Source: CAZUGA01 sp964619885 (lineage in GTDB: Bacteria; Pseudomonadota; Gammaproteobacteria; Methylococcales; UBA1147). From it: a stretch of 64,000 nucleotides of DNA. The stretch is taken from NCBI GenBank assembly GCA_964619885.1, contig CAZUGA010000015.1, positions 1-64,000 of the forward strand. Reading direction: 5' to 3'. Under the pieces are notes generated by a model, which worked only from the letters and a program-made list of their open reading frames with translations, was not told the DNA's origin and ran no database searches. A program made the translations under genes and the position numbers. Shown one piece after another: positions 37,683-46,729 of this stretch (the first letter of the stretch is position 1; the number at the start of each line of letters is the position of its first letter).

Positions 37683-38288
37683 TTACTGTAATTGGTTACG
37701 GTTAACTGGTTTGATGCGCTCCACATCAATGGATGAACCCAAGCCCAAGTTATCTTTTGCTGCATAGGTATAGACGACTTGAACATCGAGATCAGCCTGT
37801 CGTCTGGTGAAATAGACAAAGCCTTCGTAAGCTTCTTGACCAACATTTACGCCAAGTCCATTCAGTATCTCGGTGCACGTTAGTGTGTGCGTTTCGAAAA
37901 CCCGCGAAATGGGTAGCTGCGCAACCAACGGGTTCGGATCGATACCATCCATCGAAGCGTACACCATGATGGGCTGGCCGGGAGTCAAGGTCAAAATATT
38001 GACCGCCGTCGCATAATTGCCGGGCTCCAACGCAGAATATTGGACAATTTCACCAATGCGCGTCGCAGCAAGGGTTTGTGGTCCACAGACGAATTTAGCA
38101 ATATAGGTTTGCGGATCGATAAACCTCTGTGTTGGAAAAATAACGCGCCCGGGATTCAAGGTCGGGTTGAATGTCGGCGGAACGGTTTGAGCGTAGCTTG
38201 TAAAAACGGAAAGCAGCGCCGCGACGCCTAAAACCAAAGGAAAAATACCGCGAGTTTTGCGGCCATACATTGGCTTGATACTATTCAT
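37683..38288 (-). CDS. Secreted protein of unknown function
   Basis: This 201-residue protein starts at the ATG at 38288, which has AAGGAG 6 bases upstream and opens a signal peptide (RGIFPLVLGVAALLSVFTSY cleaved near YAQ). The frame continues upstream to 38390, but that part has no ribosome site. The mature part contains two cysteines (CGPQTL and CTEILNG) about 80 residues apart, possibly a disulfide, and a Pro/Asn/Thr-rich beginning. I do not recognise a family. A palindrome-rich 450-base region lies upstream, and a hairpin terminator follows its stop. Confidence 0.7.
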   Translation of the reverse strand: MNSIKPMYGRKTRGIFPLVLGVAALLSVFTSYAQTVPPTFNPTLNPGRVIFPTQRFIDPQTYIAKFVCGPQTLAATRIGEIVQYSALEPGNYATAVNILTLTPGQPIMVYASMDGIDPNPLVAQLPISRVFETHTLTCTEILNGLGVNVGQEAYEGFVYFTRRQADLDVQVVYTYAAKDNLGLGSSIDVERIKPVNRNQLQ

Positions 38289-38442
38289 GATTGACTCCTT
38301 GTAAATCAGAAATGAGATGCCCGCGTTGCTGCAAAAAAGCTTGATCCGGTAACGCATGATGGGTCGATTACATTGTACAAAACTGAACACAACCCTAAAT
38401 CGTCGACCTGTACGTCGACCAATCTTTCAAGAACAACGCGGC

Positions 38443-38513
38443 GTACGCAGTCCTTCTGCGTACAGTGATATCTACGAATCTCGACGACGTTTGGATTCGT
38501 GAATATTCACGAA
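38443..38513. promoter_or_regulatory. Two palindromes upstream of the secreted-protein gene
   Basis: GTACGCAG at 38443-38450 and CTGCGTAC at 38456-38463 form a perfect 8-bp hairpin with a 5-base loop. A perfect 18-bp palindrome, TTCGTGAATATTCACGAA, follows at 38496-38513. Just before them GTCGACC is directly repeated at 38402-38408 and 38414-38420. They lie about 155-225 bases upstream of the secreted-protein gene and 230-300 bases downstream of the end of the kynurenine operon, so they may be operators of the former or termination structures of the latter. Confidence 0.45.
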
Positions 38514-38740
38514 ACGGGTGAAAGGATTAATCGAGATTATCAGATTAACCGGTCTGTCGGTTGGCGACGACGAGTTAGGCGTTTCAAGTCCGTTGGAATC
38601 TGGTGGGTAACTTATCGCTGTGAAGAAAATCTGCTGATTTTCCTGCTGATAACGCTACAGATTATTAAATCTTGTCGCGCGAAAATTCCCGACCCAGGAA
38701 CCTATAACCACGCTGTAGCCGATTATTGCATCGAATCAGT

Positions 38741-40105
38741 TTAGGGGAGTCGGATTGTGTCCAGTTCGGTTGTCACCAGTTGATCCGCCAACTCTATATT
38801 GACCAACTCCACATTATCGACGTCCGCAGATAACCGCTCCAGTATTCCAGCTTGGATGGTGCCCCGCCGTTGCGCTTCCGCGTACGGAATGCGGTGAAAC
38901 ATCACCATCGAATAGCGGGCTATAAACCGGTCAGGATGGCGCTCTTCCAGTAGCCATTCGATCTCTTTGTGTAGATGAAATTTGGGATCACGGACCGAAT
39001 CGCGCATTTCGATATAGTTTTCCAGCGCCATATCGGCGATTGCATTCGCGTTGGGGCGCCTTATCTGGTCGACGGTCTGGAAAAGCTCCTCCCAGTCGTT
39101 ATAAAGCTCCAAGCAACGATTAAACTCGGTACAGTCCTCAAATGCACAGTTCATTCCCTGGCCGTGAAACGGTACGACCGCGTGTGCGGCGTCACCCAGC
39201 AATAGGGCTTTTGCACCCAAGTTCCACGGATTACAACGTATGGTCCCGAGCTCGCCGGTTTGGTTACGGATAAAATCTGCGGTCAGTCCGGGTATCAAAT
39301 CTACTGAATCTGGGTATTGCTCTTGAAAAAATTTCAGTACGGCTGCATCGTCAGCCAGAGCATCAAAACTCGCGGAACCTTGGTAAGGCATGAATAAGGT
39401 CACTGTAAAACTGCCATCGGTGTTGGGTAGCGCGATCAACATATATCCGCCGCGTGGCCAGATATGCAATGCATTTTTTTCGATCCGATGTTCGCCATTT
39501 GGACCGGCCGGGATGGTCAATTCCTTATAGCCATGCGCCAACGGTTCGTGGAGGTACTCAATCGCATCAGCTTCAACCAATGCCCGGCAAACAGCCGAAC
39601 CGGCGCCATCGGTTCCGATCACTGCTTCAAAACCTGTCGACCTTATGCTACCAGTGATCGAGCTTTTAAAACTCATACGCTGGGTCGCCAGATTCATGTC
39701 GGCGCATTCTTCGTTAAAAAACATCGATACCTTGCGGGTCGCCTCGGCAGCATCGAGTAGAAGCCGGTTCAGTACACCCCTAGACACCGAATAATGCAGA
39801 TCACTGGGGTTTTTACCGTAGGCTTGATAATGCATTTCTCCAGATTTTCTGTGCAGCATGCGCCCCGGCATCGCAACCAGATGCGGCTGGATCTTGCGCA
39901 ACAAATCCACTTCGGATAAGGCATGAATTCCTCGCGCGGACAAAGACAGATTGATCGACCGGCCGGCGGGAATTTCATGGGTCCGCATATCCGGTCTTTT
40001 TTCAAAAAGCTTGACCGAGATTCCACGCCGGGCCAGGTAAATCGCCAGCAGGCACCCGGCGAGCCCAGCTCCAACGATCAAGATGTCTTTTTTTTGCATA
40101 GACAT
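38741..40105 (-). CDS. kmo: Kynurenine 3-monooxygenase
   Basis: This 454-residue FAD-dependent aromatic hydroxylase converts L-kynurenine to 3-hydroxykynurenine with NADPH and O2. Visible signatures are the FAD motif VGAGLAGCLLAIYLARRG, the arginine-containing segment AGRSINLSLSARGIHAL typical of Kmo, the DG segment VIGTDGAGSAV and the second FAD motif LLGDAAHAVVPFHGQGMN. The C-terminal hydrophobic membrane anchor of eukaryotic Kmo is absent, as in bacterial enzymes. It is the last gene of the minus-strand kynurenine operon, and its ATG directly abuts the kynureninase stop. Confidence 0.95.
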   Translation of the reverse strand: MSMQKKDILIVGAGLAGCLLAIYLARRGISVKLFEKRPDMRTHEIPAGRSINLSLSARGIHALSEVDLLRKIQPHLVAMPGRMLHRKSGEMHYQAYGKNPSDLHYSVSRGVLNRLLLDAAEATRKVSMFFNEECADMNLATQRMSFKSSITGSIRSTGFEAVIGTDGAGSAVCRALVEADAIEYLHEPLAHGYKELTIPAGPNGEHRIEKNALHIWPRGGYMLIALPNTDGSFTVTLFMPYQGSASFDALADDAAVLKFFQEQYPDSVDLIPGLTADFIRNQTGELGTIRCNPWNLGAKALLLGDAAHAVVPFHGQGMNCAFEDCTEFNRCLELYNDWEELFQTVDQIRRPNANAIADMALENYIEMRDSVRDPKFHLHKEIEWLLEERHPDRFIARYSMVMFHRIPYAEAQRRGTIQAGILERLSADVDNVELVNIELADQLVTTELDTIRLP

Positions 40106-41377
40106 TTACAGTATCGTCTGGAGTATTTTTACGAACTCAAATAGGTCCACAAATCGGTTATACAACGGCACCGGAGCCACGCGTATGACGTTCGGTTCAC
40201 GCCAATCGCACACCACCCGGGCCAGACCTAATTGTTCATGTATACGCTTACCGTCTTGAGGCCTGGTATTTACGCTAATCGATATCTGTGCGCCTCTGGC
40301 CTGTGGTGCAGCCGGTGTAATAATTGATACCCGGTCACCACAAACTTTTTCGAGCAGATAAGCCAGATAATTGGTCAAGCGCTGGGATTTTGCGTGTAAC
40401 TGTTCCATTCCCGCTCGTTGAAACAGGTCCAGCGACGCCAAAAGCGGCGCCATCGACAATATTTGCGGGTTACTGATCTGCCAGCCTTCCGCGCCAGATA
40501 GAATCGAGAACTGGTCGGGCATTTCGAAACGGCTGGTCTTGTCGTGCCCCCACCACCCGGCGAAACGCGGTAAATCGAAATCGCTGGCGTGGCGCTCATG
40601 AACGAAGCAACCACCCACGGCACCCGGACCCGCGTTCAGATATTTGTACGAACACCAAACTGCAAAATCCGCCCCGGAATCGTGTAGCTTCAGCGGCAAA
40701 TTGCCAGCAGCATGGGCCAAATCAAAACCTACCGCGCAACCTTTACGCTGCCCGGCAGCGGCAATTTCGGCAAGATCGAAAGCTTGCCCGGTGTAGTATT
40801 GGACTCCCGGAAATAGGATCAACGCAATGCCTTCCCCTTCCCTATCGATCGTTTCAAGCAAATCTTTGTTGCGGATCGTATTTTCACCAGGTCGCGGACC
40901 AACTTCGATCAACGCCTCAGACGGATTCTTTCCATGGAAACCAATTTGCGATAATACGGCGTAACGGTCCGACGGGAATACCTGCTTTTCGAGCAACACC
41001 TTGAAGCGATGCTGGGTCGGCCGGTAAAAGCTGACCATCATCAGGTGCAGGTTAACCGTCAGAGAGTTCATCGTAACAACTTCTATGGGTTTTGCTCCCA
41101 CCACATTGGCCAGCTTCTCGGCCAAAAACTCGTGGTACGGCAGCCATGGGTGCTCTCCTGCAAAATGACCATCTACTCCGTTGCTGGCCCAGGAATCTAG
41201 AATTTCATCAACTTGTAGGCGGACCGACTTGGGCTGTAATCCCAACGAATTGCCGCATAAATAAATTTTTTCCAGTCCGTCGTCGCCACACGGAATGTGA
41301 AAATTGGCACGCATGTATGCGAGCCCATCCTGGCGATCCAACTGCTCGGCGAAAGCGCGGCTATTTTCGAATTTCAT
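40106..41377 (-). CDS. kynU: Kynureninase
   Basis: This 423-residue PLP enzyme of aminotransferase fold type I cleaves 3-hydroxykynurenine to 3-hydroxyanthranilate and alanine. The PLP lysine is Lys245 in CSYKYLNAGPGAVGG. Other family blocks are IYLCGNSLGLQPKS at the N terminus, VVTMNSLTVNLHLMM, FDLAHAAGNLPL with the cofactor Asp, and AGWWGHD. The start overlaps the upstream cyclase-family stop by 4 bases, and the kmo gene follows without a gap. That order supports the 3-hydroxykynurenine route. Confidence 0.95.
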   Translation of the reverse strand: MKFENSRAFAEQLDRQDGLAYMRANFHIPCGDDGLEKIYLCGNSLGLQPKSVRLQVDEILDSWASNGVDGHFAGEHPWLPYHEFLAEKLANVVGAKPIEVVTMNSLTVNLHLMMVSFYRPTQHRFKVLLEKQVFPSDRYAVLSQIGFHGKNPSEALIEVGPRPGENTIRNKDLLETIDREGEGIALILFPGVQYYTGQAFDLAEIAAAGQRKGCAVGFDLAHAAGNLPLKLHDSGADFAVWCSYKYLNAGPGAVGGCFVHERHASDFDLPRFAGWWGHDKTSRFEMPDQFSILSGAEGWQISNPQILSMAPLLASLDLFQRAGMEQLHAKSQRLTNYLAYLLEKVCGDRVSIITPAAPQARGAQISISVNTRPQDGKRIHEQLGLARVVCDWREPNVIRVAPVPLYNRFVDLFEFVKILQTIL

Positions 41378-42192
41378 TGTGCGATCAACGGATAAATCAG
41401 CGGTCGGCTCGGCGCCGTATCAGCGACAAATGCCGGTATTTGCAGATTGAGAAGGTAATAACCCTCCGTCACCCTATTTGGAACGTAAATAAGTTCAGTA
41501 ATCGTCCGGTGGGAAGGTTTGTCTGTCTCTAATTCGTGGCCCTCGGTCGCCAATCCCCAAAATATCCGGTGATTGGAAAGCATCCCTTGGTCATCCATAC
41601 GGTCTACCGAGGGTAAATCGACCAACAGATGCTGGATTGGACCTCCGGCTAGTTTTGCCATCGCATCGTTGGAAAGAAAAGGCGCCATATCGTATTTTTC
41701 GGTTTTTTTGCTCGAGGGGTTCGGAAGCGTTCGGATAATGATCGCACTATGAAAACGTGTGTCATTAAATTGATCCAATGCTTTGCTTAGTCTGTCACGG
41801 GCTATCAATGTGTCATCTGGCTTGGTCAGGGCCGCATATTGATCCTGGCACTGAAGCACCAGTTCCGGCCGGATGCTAAGTACGGTGGCAGGTATCCACG
41901 CATCTCTGAGTATGTCGTTTATAGCGACGTCCTGATCGACCACATGCCCGACACACTCCGTATGGGTTCCCTGGCAATGCGGAATCAACCGGTATTCCTC
42001 AACGTTGCAACTACCTCCCCGCTTGGTATCTCCGCAAAACCACGGGGTTGAAACCACGCTGGATTCAGCCGGACCTATACCGAAAGCGCTAAGCCGATCT
42101 TCGCCAAAGCGAAGTGGAATGGATAAATCGTGGCCTTGGGCTGAATCGATGCGAAAGGCGTCTCCGTCGATCTTAAATTCAAAAATGCTCAC
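41374..42192 (-). CDS. Cyclase-family hydrolase, probable kynurenine formamidase
   Basis: This 272-residue protein of the metal-dependent cyclase family (KynB-like) has the metal-ligand motif HCQGTHTECVGH, fitting HxGTHxExxxH. The later LLVDLPSVDRMDDQG and HRIFWGL segments also fit. In this operon, hydrolysis of N-formylkynurenine to kynurenine is the missing step and the most likely role. It is longer than classical KynB (about 210 residues) and diverged, so another amide or lactone substrate is possible. It overlaps both its neighbours by 4 bases (ACMSD upstream, KynU downstream), which shows tight translational coupling. Confidence 0.8.
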   Translation of the reverse strand: MSIFEFKIDGDAFRIDSAQGHDLSIPLRFGEDRLSAFGIGPAESSVVSTPWFCGDTKRGGSCNVEEYRLIPHCQGTHTECVGHVVDQDVAINDILRDAWIPATVLSIRPELVLQCQDQYAALTKPDDTLIARDRLSKALDQFNDTRFHSAIIIRTLPNPSSKKTEKYDMAPFLSNDAMAKLAGGPIQHLLVDLPSVDRMDDQGMLSNHRIFWGLATEGHELETDKPSHRTITELIYVPNRVTEGYYLLNLQIPAFVADTAPSRPLIYPLIAQ

Positions 42193-43199
42193 TTAAACCG
42201 TTCAGCCGTCATGCCCAACCATTTTAATGCCGCGCCATGGAACAGCATTGATCGAGCAGCCTGCGACAGGCCCATACTCTCGATCAATCGACCGGGACAA
42301 GCCTCTCCCAACGGAAACGGATAGTCCGATCCCAATGCAATATTTTCCGGTCCTAACATATCCAGTAAATAATTCAGTACCCGCGCGTCGTGGACCAACG
42401 AATCCACCAAAAAACGCCCTAGGTAATCGCGCGGCGCGGTGCCGTTGTCGATCGCGCATAAATCCGGGCGTACATCGAAGCCGTGCTGAATCCGCCCCAG
42501 TGTAGATGGAAAAGCACCACCACCATGAGCAAAGGCCACCCGCAAGCGCGGGAAACGTTCGAATACACCACCGAAAATCATCGAGCTAATAGCGACCGCC
42601 AACTCAGCGGGCATCCCTACCAACCACGACAACCAATATTTTTTTAGCCGGTCCGCACACATCATGTCCCAGGGATGCACGAATATCGCAGCACCCAGAT
42701 CCTGAGCCGCCTCAAAAACCGGGGAAAAACAGTTGTCTCCCAAATTGATGCCGTTGACATGGGTACCGATCTGTACGCCAGCCAAACCCAATTCCCGCAC
42801 GCAACGGTCAAGCTCGGCAACCGCCAGATCCGGTGCCTGCATGGGTATTGTCCCCAAACCGACAAAGCGCTTTGGCTCGGCGTCCACGGTGTCTGCAATA
42901 TGGTCGTTTAAGAACCTGGAAAGATCATGGGTATGTTCAGGTTTGGCCCAATATGAAAACATGACGGGCACAGTCGATAAAACCTGGACGGAAACACCAG
43001 CGGCATCGCATTGGTTAATCCGGTTATCGATATCCCAGCTATTACTCTGAATATTGCGAAATACCTCTCCGTCTTTGAGCATTCGCGCACAACCGGGTTG
43101 AGTGTGCTCAATGCTTACAAAGCCACCGTAACCGTATTTTTGTTGAAGATCCGGCCAATTCTTGGGAACGATATGCGTGTGTATATCGATTTTGAGCAT
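42189..43199 (-). CDS. nbaD: 2-amino-3-carboxymuconate-6-semialdehyde decarboxylase (ACMSD)
   Basis: This 336-residue amidohydrolase-superfamily decarboxylase acts after ring opening and diverts the semialdehyde away from quinolinate. Zinc ligands are visible: HTH in the N-terminal IDIHTHIVPK, His in FVHPWDM near residue 178 and Asp in GSDYPFPLG near residue 293. The conserved AHGGGAFP segment is also present. The length matches known ACMSDs. The gene lies 18 bases downstream of the 3-hydroxyanthranilate dioxygenase and overlaps the cyclase-family gene, as in other bacterial 2-nitrobenzoate/tryptophan nba-type clusters. Confidence 0.95.
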   Translation of the reverse strand: MLKIDIHTHIVPKNWPDLQQKYGYGGFVSIEHTQPGCARMLKDGEVFRNIQSNSWDIDNRINQCDAAGVSVQVLSTVPVMFSYWAKPEHTHDLSRFLNDHIADTVDAEPKRFVGLGTIPMQAPDLAVAELDRCVRELGLAGVQIGTHVNGINLGDNCFSPVFEAAQDLGAAIFVHPWDMMCADRLKKYWLSWLVGMPAELAVAISSMIFGGVFERFPRLRVAFAHGGGAFPSTLGRIQHGFDVRPDLCAIDNGTAPRDYLGRFLVDSLVHDARVLNYLLDMLGPENIALGSDYPFPLGEACPGRLIESMGLSQAARSMLFHGAALKWLGMTAERFK

Positions 43200-43217
43200 C
43201 TTATTCGGTAGGAACCA

Positions 43218-43733
43218 CTAGTTCGGCGGCTGCATGACGGTCCCGCATTGACGGCAAGTGCGGTGCTCCAAGCTGGCATAAAAGTGCTCGAATACCGTCG
43301 GCAAATCTCGCTCAATATCCTTCAACGTGAAGTACTCCTCGTACAACAAATTTGAACACTGGTCGCAATACCACAAAAATCCGTCCTTCTCTCCCGCTAG
43401 ACGTTTGCGCTCTATGACCAACCCCACCGAGTTTTCGAATCGTTGCGGGGAGTGCGGCATCTTGGCCGGAAGTAAAAATATTTCCCCAGCTTCAATAGGG
43501 ATATCCCGTATCTGACCCTCCTCCATTACCTTCAATACCATACGTCCTTCAACCTGGTAGAAAAACTCCTCGCCCTCATCATAGTGGTAATCTTTGCGCG
43601 TATTCGGCCCACCAACGACCATCACGATAAACTCAGCATCTTCAAAAACCAGCTTGTTGCATACCGGAGGCTTTAACAGGTGGCGGTGCTCATCGATCCA
43701 CCGCTGAAAATTTATAGGATTCAGATTGCGCAT
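43218..43733 (-). CDS. nbaC: 3-hydroxyanthranilate 3,4-dioxygenase
   Basis: This 171-residue cupin dioxygenase opens the ring of 3-hydroxyanthranilate. The iron-site motif is visible: GPNTRKDYHYDEGEEFFYQ with His and Glu ligands, and KMPHSPQRF with the second His. A C-terminal rubredoxin-like four-cysteine site (CDQC and CRQCG) is present, as in bacterial enzymes. GAGGAG sits about 7 bases ahead of the ATG. It is separated from the RidA-type gene by 64 bases, the widest gap in the operon. Confidence 0.95.
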   Translation of the reverse strand: MRNLNPINFQRWIDEHRHLLKPPVCNKLVFEDAEFIVMVVGGPNTRKDYHYDEGEEFFYQVEGRMVLKVMEEGQIRDIPIEAGEIFLLPAKMPHSPQRFENSVGLVIERKRLAGEKDGFLWYCDQCSNLLYEEYFTLKDIERDLPTVFEHFYASLEHRTCRQCGTVMQPPN

Positions 43734-43797
43734 ACGATTACTCCTCAGCTAAATCGAATTCGCCCATTACTATTCGAATTTCCTATCATTATCGCTT

Positions 43798-44217
43798 TCA
43801 TTCGAGCATCGCGATACATTTCAATTCTATCGCGATCGGAGTCGGCAGCTTATTAACCTCGACCGTCGTTCGACACGGTTGGTTTACTTTAAAATATTCT
43901 GCGTATATCTTGTTATAGACGGCAAAATCCTGGTCCATATTTGTTAGAAACACGGTAACGTCCACAAGTTCAGCCCAACTGGATCCAGCGTCCTCCAGGA
44001 TCGTTCGAACGTTGTCGAATACGGCATGGCACTGTACTGCGATATCGTAGGAACAGATATTACCTTCCGCGTCCAATTCCACACCGGGTATTTGCTGCGA
44101 ACCCCGTTGACGTGGACCGACACCGGATAAAAACAGTAGCTTACCCGCCCGCCGCGCGTGTGGATAAGCGCCGACAGGTTCAGGTGCTGTTTGCGAATCA
44201 ATCCGATCAGAAGGCAC
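43798..44217 (-). CDS. nbaF: RidA-family 2-aminomuconate deaminase
   Basis: This RidA/YjgF-fold protein of about 140 residues has VGAYPHARRAGKLLFLSGVG, VQCHAVFDNVRTILEDAG and CRTTVEVNKLP (the substrate-binding Arg). In kynurenine-type clusters this paralogue deaminates 2-aminomuconate to 4-oxalocrotonate. I prefer the GTG at 44217 because it follows the dehydrogenase stop with GGAG about 10 bases upstream; an ATG at 44256 would add 13 residues inside the preceding gene. Placement directly after the semialdehyde dehydrogenase fits the next reaction. Confidence 0.88.
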   Translation of the reverse strand: MPSDRIDSQTAPEPVGAYPHARRAGKLLFLSGVGPRQRGSQQIPGVELDAEGNICSYDIAVQCHAVFDNVRTILEDAGSSWAELVDVTVFLTNMDQDFAVYNKIYAEYFKVNQPCRTTVEVNKLPTPIAIELKCIAMLE

Positions 44218-44222
44218 GCCAG

Positions 44223-45671
44223 CTATTCTCCAAGATTGATACACACATTTTTGCATTCAGTAAAAAACTTGAGCGCTTCGAAGCCACCCTCGCGCCCAAC
44301 CCCAGACTGCTTCATTCCTCCAAAAGGGGTTCTGAGATCCCGTACCATCCAACAATTTACCCAAACAACCCCGCTTTGGATATCATGCGCCAGTCTATGA
44401 CATCGACCCAGATTTTCGCTCCACACCGAAGCGGACAACCCGTAGCGCGTGCTGTTGGCGTAAGCCACTACCTCGTCCTCCGAATCGAAGGGCATGATTG
44501 TTACAACCGGACCGAAAATTTCTTCCTGGTTGGTCCGGCAGTCTGCATCCAGTCCTTCGACAATGGTTGCAGCGACAAAAAAACCGTGCTCGCAGCGGCC
44601 CTGTAAGCGCACTCGAGCACCGCCCGTCAATACCTCCCCGCCTTCCTCTTTGGCCAATTCGATGTAAGACAAAACCTTATCCAAATGATTTTTCGAAACC
44701 AATGCGCCCAGCTGGCAGTTAGCAGTCAATGGATCGGCCACGCGCAGGGACTCAGTCTTGGACACAAAATCCTGTTTAAATTTACCGAAAATCGAACGTT
44801 CGACAAAGATTCGGGCACCAGCAAGGCAAACCTCTCCCTGGTTGAAAAATGAAGACCTCAACGTCGCTTCCAATGCTTTTTCATAATTGCAATCGGCAAA
44901 AATTATGTTGGGATTCTTGCCGCCCAACTCCAACGATAGCTTTTTGAATTCGGGTCCGACAGTTTTAACAATCTGCGCGCCGGTCTGAGTTCCCCCGGTA
45001 AACGATACCGCCTGGATATCAGGGTGTTCCACTAGACTTTGTCCCGCCTTTGCGCCGAGACCGTGGATAATATTCAATACCCCAGGCGGCATACCTGCAT
45101 CGCTACAGATCTTGGCTAGCATGTAGGCTGTCATCGGTGTCAGCTCGGAAGGTTTGGCGACCACAGTATTGCCAGCTGCCAGCGCCGGTGCAATCTTCCA
45201 GCTAAATAAATAAAGCGGTAAATTCCACGGTGAAATACAGGCCACCACGCCCAGAGGCGTTCTCAATGTATAGTTCAAAGCTTGGCCATCCATCGCGTGT
45301 GATTCCGAAGCAAAGTGCCGGATCGCCGAGCTGTAAAAGCGAAAATTCGAAGAGGCTCTGGGAATATCAACCTGGATGGCCGTACTCAATGGTTTGCCCG
45401 AATCGATGGATTCGGCCCGTGCGAGGTCTTCTAGATTGTCCAGAATAAGATCTGCGATGCGAAGTAAAATGCTTGAACGCTCTTCGGTCGAAGATTCGGA
45501 CCAGCCGGTAAAAGCCGATTTTGCCGCCGCTACGGCGGCATCTACGTCGGCCGAATCAGATTCAGCAATCTCGGAATAGCACAGACCCGTGGCTGGTTCT
45601 ATGTTCTCCATCCAATTGCCGGATACCGCCGATTGCAGATTTCCGTCGATATAGTTTTCGATCCGTTGCAT
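44223..45671 (-). CDS. nbaE: 2-aminomuconate-6-semialdehyde dehydrogenase
   Basis: This 482-residue NAD-dependent aldehyde dehydrogenase has the canonical blocks SPWNLPLYLFSWKIAPALAA, the catalytic Glu in LELGGKNPNIIFA, the catalytic Cys in FNQGEVCLAGARIFV and EEIFGPVVTIMPF. The start was set at the ATG at 45671, 10 bases after the SDR stop; a longer frame to 45707 overlaps that gene. Context makes 2-aminomuconate semialdehyde, the product of ACMSD, the likely substrate. It lies second in the operon. Confidence 0.92.
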   Translation of the reverse strand: MQRIENYIDGNLQSAVSGNWMENIEPATGLCYSEIAESDSADVDAAVAAAKSAFTGWSESSTEERSSILLRIADLILDNLEDLARAESIDSGKPLSTAIQVDIPRASSNFRFYSSAIRHFASESHAMDGQALNYTLRTPLGVVACISPWNLPLYLFSWKIAPALAAGNTVVAKPSELTPMTAYMLAKICSDAGMPPGVLNIIHGLGAKAGQSLVEHPDIQAVSFTGGTQTGAQIVKTVGPEFKKLSLELGGKNPNIIFADCNYEKALEATLRSSFFNQGEVCLAGARIFVERSIFGKFKQDFVSKTESLRVADPLTANCQLGALVSKNHLDKVLSYIELAKEEGGEVLTGGARVRLQGRCEHGFFVAATIVEGLDADCRTNQEEIFGPVVTIMPFDSEDEVVAYANSTRYGLSASVWSENLGRCHRLAHDIQSGVVWVNCWMVRDLRTPFGGMKQSGVGREGGFEALKFFTECKNVCINLGE

Positions 45672-45681
45672 TAAGCTTCCG

Positions 45682-46467
45682 CTATAAACAGGCGGTACGA
45701 CCACCATCCACCGGAAGGCTGACGCCGGTCACGTAGGCGCCCCATTCCGAGGCCAGAAAACCAGCAGCATAAGCGATCTCCTCCGGTTTGGCAAAACGCT
45801 GCATAGGGATCTTCATCTTCATATGTTCGGCTATTTCTGCAGTGGATTTATGGGTCTTGCCGGCATTACTGTCGATGATGGAATTTAACCTCGCCGTTTC
45901 TGTCGCACCGGGAAGAATATTATTCACAGTAATACCAAACGGCGCCAACTCTCCGGCCAAGGTTTTTGCCCAACTCGCCACCGCGCCACGGATTGTATTG
46001 GACACACCCAAGCCTGGAATCGGTTGTTTAACCGACGTAGAGATGATATTGATGATACGACCGTAGGCAAGCTGTTTCATTCCCGGCAACAGCGCTTGGG
46101 CGAGAATTTGATTACATATCAAATGCTGGGAAAAGGCGTCCAGAAACTCTTCGGGCTCGGCCGGTTGAATCAATCCACCCGGTGGGCCGCCGGTATTATT
46201 CAATAGAATATGGATGGGTTGATCATCGCAAAGATCTACCGCCAAACTCCGTTTCAACTGGTCGGGTTCGGAAAAATCGGCGACGATCACCCTGTGATGT
46301 TGATTCGTCTTGGTATCCAGCTGATTTGCAACGCTATGCAACGCTGTTCGATCGCGGGCCAACAATATGATTTCCCCGCCCAATTGTGCAAAATGCAGCG
46401 CAATAGCCCGCCCGATCCCTTGACTGCTGCCACAAACCAAAGCGCGCTTCCCGGTCAACAAACGCAT
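45682..46467 (-). CDS. Atypical short-chain dehydrogenase-like protein lacking the Tyr-Lys pair
   Basis: This 261-residue Rossmann protein is the first gene of the kynurenine operon. The NAD-binding glycine motif GSSQGIGRAIAL, the NNTGG segment and the C-terminal GVSLPVDGG are normal for SDRs. Where the catalytic YxxxK should follow the serine (IISTSVKQPIPGLGV), the sequence reads SNTIRGAVASWAKTLA, so Tyr and Lys are replaced by Ser and Arg. This places it in the BKR-like SDR subgroup without a classical active site. It may be a non-oxidoreductase or use another mechanism. Its constant placement with the pathway genes would need checking elsewhere. Confidence 0.85.
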   Translation of the reverse strand: MRLLTGKRALVCGSSQGIGRAIALHFAQLGGEIILLARDRTALHSVANQLDTKTNQHHRVIVADFSEPDQLKRSLAVDLCDDQPIHILLNNTGGPPGGLIQPAEPEEFLDAFSQHLICNQILAQALLPGMKQLAYGRIINIISTSVKQPIPGLGVSNTIRGAVASWAKTLAGELAPFGITVNNILPGATETARLNSIIDSNAGKTHKSTAEIAEHMKMKIPMQRFAKPEEIAYAAGFLASEWGAYVTGVSLPVDGGRTACL

Positions 46468-46729
46468 GAATTCTCCGTGATTATGAAAACTTTAGGCTAC
46501 CAATTATTATAGCCCGACGCTTGGCTATCCCTATGCGGAATATTTAGAATTAGAGATCGACCAGCACGCAGCTAAAACCGATTTATAGTACACCGATCAA
46601 CACAAATTGGTTGAGTGTTTTTAGAAATTGCCTTTTCCGAATACCGGTCTTACGGGACTAGTAGTCTAAGATCAAAATCCAATTTCACCAACTAAAAAGA
46701 ATACGCCTAATTCTTCAAAACCAATAACT

